In this document: piece by piece, positions 54,857 to 61,206 of the stretch
Layout of the letters: each line of letters opens with the position of its first letter
Position numbering within the stretch: the stretch's first letter is position 1
Assembly (NCBI GenBank): GCA_963770315.1
Contig: CAVYPC010000002.1
Coordinates: 2,480,001-2,544,000 of the forward strand
DNA length: 64,000 bases
Direction of reading: 5' to 3'
Origin: VRUE01 sp963770315
GTDB taxonomy: Bacteria; Actinomycetota; Thermoleophilia; Solirubrobacterales; 70-9
Notes under the pieces: generated by a model
The model's database searches: none
Seen by the model: the letters and a program-made list of their open reading frames with translations, nothing else
Told to the model about the DNA's origin: nothing
Translations under genes and position numbers: made by a program

Positions 54857-55873
54857 ATGACCGCAGACGGCACCGAAGCCAAGGGCATCGAAGTCGAAGG
54901 GCTGGTGCGCGAGTTCAAGAACGGGCCGCGCGCGGTGGACGGGATCGACCTCGGCGTCGCTCCCGGCGAGATTTACGGCTTCCTCGGCCCCAACGGAGCG
55001 GGCAAGTCGACCACGGTCCTGATGCTGACCACGCTGCTGCCGCCCACCGCGGGCACGGCGCGGGTCGCGGGCTTCGACATCGCCAGCGAAGGCGGGCGGG
55101 TGCGGGGAGCGATCGGCGCCGCGCTGCAGGAGGCGGCGCTCGACCCGCTGCTGAGCGGCCGCGAGCACATGCGCCTGCAGACCGCTCTGCACGGGCTGCC
55201 CAAGACCGAACGCGTCGATCGATCGAACGAGCTGCTCGCCCGGGTCGGCCTCTCCGAGGCGGCCGACCGCAAGGTGGGCGAGTACTCGGGCGGGATGAAG
55301 AGGCGGCTGGACCTGGCGCTGGCGCTCGTCCATCGGCCCCGCATCCTCTTCCTCGACGAGCCGACCACGGGGCTCGACATCCAGAGCCGCACGGCGCTCT
55401 GGGACGAGGTCGCCGGCCTCGCCTCGAGCGAGGGCGTCACCGTCTTCCTCACCACCCAATACCTGGAGGAGGCCGACGCGCTCGCCCACCGGGTCGGGAT
55501 CATCGACCACGGCAAGATCGTCGCCGAGGGGACGCCGGCCGAGCTCAAGGCGGCGATCGGCCGGCCCACGGTCGAGGCGGTGCCCCGCGACCCGGGCGAC
55601 CAGGAGCGGGTGGAGCGCGCATTGCAGCCGTTCGGCGAGAGGTGCGGCGCCACCCACCGCGGCGGCGCCTCGGTGCTGCTCGCGGGCGGCGAGTCACAGC
55701 TCGCCGACGTCGTCCGCGCCCTCGACGCCGAGGGGATCGCGATCGAGCAGCTGCAGCTGCACGCCCCCTCGCTCGACGACGTCTTCCTCGCCAAGACCGG
55801 CCGCTCGCTGGAGGGCGCCGGCGAGGAGGAGGCCGAGGCCGGCAGCGAGGAAATGGAGGCGGTGCGGGCGTGA
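54857..55873 (+). CDS. ABC transporter ATP-binding protein (DrrA-like)
   Basis: The 338-residue protein has Walker A LGPNGAGKST (about residue 44), Q-loop region AALQEAALDPLLSGREHM, the signature EYSGGMKRRLDLALALVHRP, Walker B ILFLDEPTTGLD and the H-loop. The C-terminal part (about 230-335) is the DrrA-type extension. It powers drug or lipid export with the two permeases behind it. Its TGA overlaps the GTG of the first permease. Confidence 0.93.
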   Translation: MTADGTEAKGIEVEGLVREFKNGPRAVDGIDLGVAPGEIYGFLGPNGAGKSTTVLMLTTLLPPTAGTARVAGFDIASEGGRVRGAIGAALQEAALDPLLSGREHMRLQTALHGLPKTERVDRSNELLARVGLSEAADRKVGEYSGGMKRRLDLALALVHRPRILFLDEPTTGLDIQSRTALWDEVAGLASSEGVTVFLTTQYLEEADALAHRVGIIDHGKIVAEGTPAELKAAIGRPTVEAVPRDPGDQERVERALQPFGERCGATHRGGASVLLAGGESQLADVVRALDAEGIAIEQLQLHAPSLDDVFLAKTGRSLEGAGEEEAEAGSEEMEAVRA

Positions 55874-56649
55874 GTCCCAGCCTCCGCACCCAGGTCGGCC
55901 AGCTCGCCCGCCGCTCGGTGATGCGCACGATGCGCCAGCCGGCGCAGATCGTGCCGGCGCTGATCTTTCCCCTCTTCCTGCTCGCGGTCAACTCGGGCGG
56001 GCTCAAAGAAGCGACCAACCTGCCGGGCTTCCCGACCGACTCCTACCTGACCTTCGCCCTCGCCGTCCCCTTCATGCAGGGCGCGCTGTTCTCGGTGATG
56101 AACACCGGCACCGACCTCGCCCGGGACATCGAGACCGGCTTCCTCAACCGCCTCGCGCTGACGCCGCTGCGCGGCGCGGCGCTGCTCAGCGGCCTGCTCG
56201 CCGGCTCCGTCGTCCTCGGCCTGGTCCAGGCAGCGACCTACCTGATCGTCGGCCTGACCGCCGGCGCCGAACTCGCCGCGGGCTTCGGCGGCGCGCTCAT
56301 GATCGTCGCGCTCTCGGTCTCGATCACGGTGGCCTTTGGCTCACTCGGCCTCTTCGCGGCATTGCGGACGGGCTCGGGCGAGGCGGTGCAGAGCCTCTTC
56401 CCGGTCTTCTTCGTCTTCCTCTTCCTCTCCTCGATGGCGCTGCCGCTCGACCTGCTGCAGACCGACTGGTTCCACGCCGTCGCCAGCGCCAACCCCGTCT
56501 CCTACCTGCTGCAGGCCTTCCGCTCGCTGCTGATCGAAGGCTGGAACGTCGGCGACCTGGCGCTTGGCTTCGGCATCGCCGCAGCGATCCTGGCGATCGG
56601 CATGTTCGCCGCCTCGGCCGCATTGAAGACGAGGCTGGTGAGGACGTGA
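55870..56649 (+). CDS. ABC-2 type permease (DrrB-like), first
   Basis: The 259-residue protein starts GTG 55870 within the stop of the ATPase. Six helices are seen; RTMRQPAQIVPALIFPLFLL, TGFLNRLALTPLRGAALLSG and VFLFLSSMALPLDLL are typical of the ABC2/DrrB family. The motif with an amphipathic coupling helix (ETGFLNRLALTPLR) contacts the ATPase. It forms a heterodimer with the next gene. Confidence 0.9.
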   Translation: MSPSLRTQVGQLARRSVMRTMRQPAQIVPALIFPLFLLAVNSGGLKEATNLPGFPTDSYLTFALAVPFMQGALFSVMNTGTDLARDIETGFLNRLALTPLRGAALLSGLLAGSVVLGLVQAATYLIVGLTAGAELAAGFGGALMIVALSVSITVAFGSLGLFAALRTGSGEAVQSLFPVFFVFLFLSSMALPLDLLQTDWFHAVASANPVSYLLQAFRSLLIEGWNVGDLALGFGIAAAILAIGMFAASAALKTRLVRT

Positions 56650-57410
56650 CCCGCAAGATCGCCCTCGCTGTCGCCTGGCGCAGCGTCCACAACTTCCTCA
56701 CCAACCCGGCCTTCCTGGTGCCGGCGATCGTCTTCCCGCTCTTCTTCTTCACCGCCTTCGCCGGCGGCCTCTCGGCGGTCGCCGGCACGCCCGGGTTCGA
56801 CTTCCCCAACGGCTACACCGCCTTCCAGTTCGTCTTCGTCCTGCTCCAGTCGGCGGCCTTCGGCGGCGTCTTCACCGGCTTCGGCATCGCCCGCGACTTC
56901 GAGACCGGCTTCGCCCGGCGCTACCTGCTGGCGGCGAGCAACCGCAGCGGGATCGTCGCCGGCTACGTGCTGGCGGCGCTGATCCGGGCGCTGGTCACCT
57001 GGACGGTGCTGACCGCCGTCGCGCTCGTTGCCGGGATGGACGTCAGCGGCAGCGGCGTCGACCTCTTCGGGCTCTACGGCCTCGCCGTCGGGGTCAACAT
57101 CGCGGCGACGCTGTGGGCGACGGGAGTGGCGATGCGGGTCCGCTCGATCCAGGGCGGGCCGCTGATGCAGTTCCCCACCTTCCTCGTCCTCTTCCTCGCC
57201 CCCGTCTACGTGCCGCTTGGGCTGCTCAGCGGCTGGATCCACGCCGTCGCCTCGGTAAACCCGGTCACCGCGCTGCTCGAGGCGGGGCGCGGTTTCATCT
57301 CCGGCGACGCGACCCAGGTAGCGCTCGCCTTCACCGTCGCCGTCGTCCTCCCAGTCCTCTTCGCCCTCTGGGCGCGCGGCGGGCTGAAAAGAGCTGAAGC
57401 GGCGGGGTAG
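56646..57410 (+). CDS. ABC-2 type permease, second
   Basis: The 254-residue protein starts GTG 56646, overlapping the previous stop by 4 bases. It has the same layout: NFLTNPAFLVPAIVFPLFFF, FQFVFVLLQSAAFGGVFTGF, ARDFETGFARRYLLAASNRS and MQFPTFLVLFLAPVYVPLGL. It is a paralogue of the first permease, so the exporter is a two-permease, one-ATPase type. MarR control is likely. Confidence 0.9.
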   Translation: MTRKIALAVAWRSVHNFLTNPAFLVPAIVFPLFFFTAFAGGLSAVAGTPGFDFPNGYTAFQFVFVLLQSAAFGGVFTGFGIARDFETGFARRYLLAASNRSGIVAGYVLAALIRALVTWTVLTAVALVAGMDVSGSGVDLFGLYGLAVGVNIAATLWATGVAMRVRSIQGGPLMQFPTFLVLFLAPVYVPLGLLSGWIHAVASVNPVTALLEAGRGFISGDATQVALAFTVAVVLPVLFALWARGGLKRAEAAG

Positions 57411-57423
57411 GCGGTCCGCCGTG

Positions 57424-57460
57424 TGGCGACCTATCCGTCATCTGGGCGGATAGGTCGCCA
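57424..57460. terminator. 14-bp perfect hairpin between convergent genes
   Basis: TGGCGACCTATCCG (57424-57437) pairs with its complement at 57447-57460. The loop is 9 bases. It lies 13 bases past the permease stop and 8 before the VOC stop, a bidirectional terminator without a U-run. Confidence 0.65.
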
Positions 57461-57468
57461 GGGAGCCC

Positions 57469-57834
57469 TCAGGAGCCGTTGACCAGGCCGATCAGGTTGC
57501 CCTCCGGGTCCTTGAACTGGCCGAGCACCATCTCGCCCATGATCGTCTCCGGCCCCATCACACGGGTGCCGCCGAGGCTCTCCGCCTTCTGCAGCGCCGC
57601 CTCGACGTCGGGCACGGCTACGTAGAAGGTGACGTGACCCTCGTAGCCATCGGGCCCGGTGGCGATGCCGCCGCCGATGCTGCCGATCTCCGAGGGGTTG
57701 TCCTCGCCTTTGACGATCCCGTACTTCATCTGGTTGTCGGCGTCGACCTTCCAGTCGAAGAGCTCGGCGTAGTAGCCCTGCAGCTTCTCTCCGTCCTTGC
57801 CTATGACCTCGAAATGAACAACCGGTAGTCCCAT
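57469..57834 (-). CDS. VOC-family (glyoxalase-like) protein
   Basis: The 121-residue protein has two beta-alpha-beta-beta-beta units: VVHFEVIGKDGEKLQGYYAE, LFDWKVDADNQMKYGIV, then HVTFYVAVPDVEAALQKAES and MGEMVLGQFKDPEGNLIGL. His and Glu residues at family metal positions are present (VHFEV, KDPEGN). The substrate is unknown. Confidence 0.85.
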   Translation of the reverse strand: MGLPVVHFEVIGKDGEKLQGYYAELFDWKVDADNQMKYGIVKGEDNPSEIGSIGGGIATGPDGYEGHVTFYVAVPDVEAALQKAESLGGTRVMGPETIMGEMVLGQFKDPEGNLIGLVNGS

Positions 57835-57869
57835 ATCCCTCTCCTTAGTAGCTCGTCCGATTACAAGGC

Positions 57870-59369
57870 CTATCCCGCTTCCGCCGAGTAGGCGGGCTCC
57901 GCCGCAGCGCCGTGCTCCTCCTCGCCTGCCGGCTGCTCGCCGTGCATCGCCGCCATCTCCGGCATCGGTTCGGAGCGCAGGATGAAGACCGCTATCGCGA
58001 GGGCGGCCGCGACCAGGCCCGCGGCCACCACGTAGGCGAGGTGAAAGCCGGAGTTGAGCGCGGCGGCGTGCGAGACGCCTTCGGCGAGCTTGTCGCTGGT
58101 GCGCCCGGCGGCCAGCGTGGCGAGTACCGCGAGGCCGATCGCACCGCCGACCTGGGCGCTGGTGTTGACCACCCCCGAGGCGAGGCCGGCGTCTTCGGGC
58201 GTCGCCCCCGACATCGCCAGCGTCATCAGCGAGGGGAACGAGATCCCCACCCCGACGCCGAAGAGGAGCAGCGGCGGCAGCAGGTCGGCCAGGTAGCTGC
58301 CGTCGACCGGCGTGCGGGCGAAGAGCAGCAGCGCGAGGCCGACGAGGACCATGCCCGGGATCAGCATGTTGCGCGGGCCGAAGCGCATGATCAGCTTTTC
58401 CGAGTAGCCGAGCGAGAGCGTGCCCATCACCAGCGTCGTCGGCAGGAAGGCGAGGCCGACTTCGAGCGGGTTGTAGCCGAGGATCTCCTGCAGGTAGAGG
58501 GCGCCGAGGAAGAAGGTCGAGAACATCCCGGCGACGAGCAGCATCTGCAGCGCGTTGGCGCCGGAGACGTTGCGCGAGCGGAACAGCCGCAGCGGCATCA
58601 GCGGGTTGGCGATCCGCGCCTGGCGCAGGACGAAGGCCGTCTCCAGTGCCAGTGAGATCGCACCGAGGATCAGCGTCTGGGCCGAGCCCCAGCCATTTTC
58701 GGAGACCTCGAGGATCGTGTAGACGCCGAGCATCAGGCCGCTGGTGATCAGCACCGCGCCGAGGATGTCGGCGCCCTCGCCGAAGCCGAGCCCGGCGCGG
58801 TCGGAGACGAGGCGGCGGGTCATGAAGACGGTCGCGATCCCGATCGGCAGGTTGATGAAGAAGATCCAGTGCCAGGCGATCGCCTCGGTCAGCACACCGC
58901 CGACCAGGAGGCCGATCGTGCCGCCGGCGGAGGCGACGAAGCCGTAGACGCCGATCGCTTTGGCCTGCTCGCGCGGCTCCGGGAACATCGTCACGATCAT
59001 CCCCAGGATCACCGCCGAGGTCAGCGCGCCGCCGATTCCCTGGACGAAGCGGGCGCCGATCAGCATCCCCTGGGTCTGGGAGATGCCGCAGAGCAGCGAA
59101 GCGGTGGTGAAGACAACCAGCCCGACGAGGAAGACGCGGCGCTGGCCGAGCAGGTCGCCAAGCCGCCCGGCGAGCAGGAGCAGGCCGCCGAAGGGGACCA
59201 GGTAGGCGTTGACGACCCAGGCGAGGTTGCTCTGCGAGAAGCCGAGGTCGTCCTGGATCGAGGGCAGGGCGACGTTGACGATCGTGATGTCGAGGACGAT
59301 CATCAGCATTCCCGCGCAGAGGACGTAGAGCGCCAGCCAGCGGTTGTGGGATTCGTTCGTCATTTCCAT
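57870..59369 (-). CDS. MFS transporter, DHA2 (EmrB/QacA) type
   Basis: The 499-residue protein starts at ATG 59369 (or 59363). It has fourteen helices and the motifs LDITIVNVALPSIQDDLGFS (D1), LAGRLGDLLGQRRVFLVGLV (A) and YGFVASAGGTIGLLVGGVLT (C). It is a drug/proton antiporter. The C-terminal tail is acidic. It is divergent from the HxlR-SCP2 regulator, which is its likely controller. Confidence 0.93.
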   Translation of the reverse strand: MEMTNESHNRWLALYVLCAGMLMIVLDITIVNVALPSIQDDLGFSQSNLAWVVNAYLVPFGGLLLLAGRLGDLLGQRRVFLVGLVVFTTASLLCGISQTQGMLIGARFVQGIGGALTSAVILGMIVTMFPEPREQAKAIGVYGFVASAGGTIGLLVGGVLTEAIAWHWIFFINLPIGIATVFMTRRLVSDRAGLGFGEGADILGAVLITSGLMLGVYTILEVSENGWGSAQTLILGAISLALETAFVLRQARIANPLMPLRLFRSRNVSGANALQMLLVAGMFSTFFLGALYLQEILGYNPLEVGLAFLPTTLVMGTLSLGYSEKLIMRFGPRNMLIPGMVLVGLALLLFARTPVDGSYLADLLPPLLLFGVGVGISFPSLMTLAMSGATPEDAGLASGVVNTSAQVGGAIGLAVLATLAAGRTSDKLAEGVSHAAALNSGFHLAYVVAAGLVAAALAIAVFILRSEPMPEMAAMHGEQPAGEEEHGAAAEPAYSAEAG

Positions 59370-59389
59370 GGTGGCTACCCTAGCAAATG

Positions 59390-59438
59390 GTTTAGAAACA
59401 CAACCACTTGGTTGCAATTTTGTATCAAGTGGCTAAAC
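59390..59438. promoter_or_regulatory. Operator-like inverted repeat, HxlR/MFS divergent region
   Basis: CCACTTG (59404-59410) and CAAGTGG (59426-59432) form an inverted repeat. GTTTAG (59390-59395) and CTAAAC (59433-59438) extend it, with unequal spacing. The AT-rich block between the two divergent genes fits an HxlR-type operator. Confidence 0.55.
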
Positions 59439-59446
59439 TGGTTGGC

Positions 59447-60112
59447 ATGGGAACGAAGCGCTCATATGGGGAGGCGTGCCGTTTCGCCTACGCCCTCGAC
59501 CTGGTCGGCGAGCGCTGGGCCCTGCTCGTCGTGCGGGAGCTGCTGCTCGGCCCGAAGCGCTTCACCGACCTTCGCAGGGGCCTTCCCCACGCCAGCCCCA
59601 ACATCCTCGCGGAGCGGTTGCGCGAGCTGGAGCAGGCCGGTGTCCTCCATCGTCGCAAACTGCCTCCGCCGGCGGCGGTCCAGGTCTACGAGCTGACCCC
59701 CTGGGGGGAGGAGCTGGAGCCGGTGGTGACCAAGCTCGGCGCCTGGGGCGCCCGCTCGCCAGTCCCCCCCGAGCACCGCGAGATCGGCCCCGACTCGATC
59801 GTCCTCGCCCTGCGCTCCCTCTTCAACGCGGAGGCGGCGGCGGAGGTCGAGGCGAGCTACGAGCTACGACTGGGCGAGGATCGCTTCCACGTGGAAGTGC
59901 GGGACGGCGATCTGGAGCTCGGCCGCGGCGGCGCGGCAAGCGACCCGTCGGTGACGATCTTCACCGACGCCGGCACCCTGGCCGCCTTCCTGGCCGGCCA
60001 GCTGCCGCTCGACGCGGCGCTCGCGTCGGGTGCAATCGAGCTCGAGGGATCCAAGCGGGAAGCGCAGCGCTTTCTCCGCCTCTTCCCGATGCCGAAACCA
60101 CAGCTTGTGTAG
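59447..60112 (+). CDS. HxlR-family regulator with C-terminal SCP2-like domain
   Basis: The 221-residue protein starts at ATG 59447 (an open frame from 59408 would overlap the operator). The HxlR part reads CRFAYALDLVGERWALLVVR, ELLLGPKRFTDLRRGLPHAS, PNILAERLRELEQAGVLHRR. After residue 120 comes a SCP2/sterol-carrier-like domain (SVTIFTDAGTLAAFLAGQ; LPLDAALASGAIELEGSKRE) that may bind a hydrophobic ligand. It is likely the sensor for the MFS substrate. Confidence 0.85.
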   Translation: MGTKRSYGEACRFAYALDLVGERWALLVVRELLLGPKRFTDLRRGLPHASPNILAERLRELEQAGVLHRRKLPPPAAVQVYELTPWGEELEPVVTKLGAWGARSPVPPEHREIGPDSIVLALRSLFNAEAAAEVEASYELRLGEDRFHVEVRDGDLELGRGGAASDPSVTIFTDAGTLAAFLAGQLPLDAALASGAIELEGSKREAQRFLRLFPMPKPQLV

Positions 60113-60223
60113 ACCAATCCCGGTAGGGGTGGAACGTCTTGTACTTTTTCCGCGGCGAGATCCCGCGGACAGCCACCGGCTGTCTTCGGAAAAAGTTAAG
60201 TGAAACCCCTACCGGGATTGGTC
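60112..60223. repeat. Nested branched palindrome between convergent genes
   Basis: Outer arms 60112-60130 and 60205-60223 are perfect 19-bp complements (GACCAATCCCGGTAGGGGT). Inside, ACTTTTTCCG (60143-60152) pairs with CGGAAAAAGT (60187-60196). Two further hairpins lie in that: CCGCGG with CCGCGG (about 60150-60168) and ACAGCC-ACC-GGCTGT (60169-60183). The left arm starts at the last base of the regulator's stop codon. It could terminate both messages. Confidence 0.8.
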
Positions 60224-60232
60224 TGGCCTAGC

Positions 60233-61105
60233 TCATTTCGCCAGCGGCCCGAGGATGCCCGCGGCTCCCGTCATCCCAGCCAGATTGGGATGGACCGGCG
60301 CCGCCGGATTGGTCGGCACGACGGGCTCGACCCAGCGGGTCGAGGAGCCCTTGCAGGCGTCGTGGCCGATGCTGGCTTTGTACCAGTCGACCAGCGTGGC
60401 GCCGTTTGCCGCCGCCTGGGTGGCGAGCATCGCGTTCAGCTCTTTCTCCTTGGCCCGCAGGTAGGGGACGTCGCCGAAGCCCATCGGCATCTGCGGCCAG
60501 CAGCCGAAGCCGGTCTCGGGGAAGATCGCGGCGTAGTCGACGACGAAGACTTTGGCCGCGGGCGAGCGAGTGTGGATCCCCTGCAGCACGGCCGCGACTT
60601 TCGGTGCGGTCGCCGCGATCCGTTCGGCGATCTGGTCTTTGCCGCCGGAGTCGTATTTGTCCTTGCAGGGGGTGCTGAACGGGTTGACGGTGACGCAGCT
60701 GAGGGCGATTTCGGTGAAGCCGATGTCGTTGCCGCCGATCGTCAGCGAGACCCGCGTCGTTTCGGCGTCGAGCGAGTCGAGCTGCGGCGGGTTGGTGCCG
60801 AGTTCGGTGCTCTGGGGATTGGTCATGTCGGCAGTCGTCGCGCCACTGCAGCTCGGGTCGCGCAACGGCAGGCCGATGGTCGGCGCGGCGAGGTGGGCGT
60901 AGTTGTGGTCCGACTTGAGGCAGCCGAGCGGCGCGATCTGGTTGGGGATGATCGGCCCGGCGGCGTAGGAGTCGCCGAGGGCTACGTAGTTGGCCGCGCC
61001 GGCGGCGCTGGCAAAGGCGGCGAGAACCGCCAGCATCGCGAGCGCCAAAAGCGCCGTTCGCCGCAGCCGCCGCGGGTTGGACTGGATCGACTGGTTCATA
61101 TCCAT
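60233..61105 (-). CDS. Secreted SGNH/GDSL hydrolase
   Basis: The 290-residue protein has a signal peptide (TALLALAMLAVLAAFASAAG). It then has YVALGDSYAAGPIIPNQ (block I Ser), PSCSGATTADM, LTIGGNDIGF (block III) and APVHPNLAGM (block V-like His). It resembles the Streptomyces secreted GDSL lipases. It acts outside the cell on esters, possibly lipids. Paired Cys are present for disulphides. ATG 61105 or 61099 can both be the start. Confidence 0.9.
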   Translation of the reverse strand: MDMNQSIQSNPRRLRRTALLALAMLAVLAAFASAAGAANYVALGDSYAAGPIIPNQIAPLGCLKSDHNYAHLAAPTIGLPLRDPSCSGATTADMTNPQSTELGTNPPQLDSLDAETTRVSLTIGGNDIGFTEIALSCVTVNPFSTPCKDKYDSGGKDQIAERIAATAPKVAAVLQGIHTRSPAAKVFVVDYAAIFPETGFGCWPQMPMGFGDVPYLRAKEKELNAMLATQAAANGATLVDWYKASIGHDACKGSSTRWVEPVVPTNPAAPVHPNLAGMTGAAGILGPLAK

Positions 61106-61206
61106 CTCCTCTTCGGTAGGGACAGGAGCTCGTCCTCTCGGTGGGAAGAGCGGCTCGCCCTTACCCGTTTTTACCTAAGCTAATCCCGATCAATCGAACA
61201 GACGTC

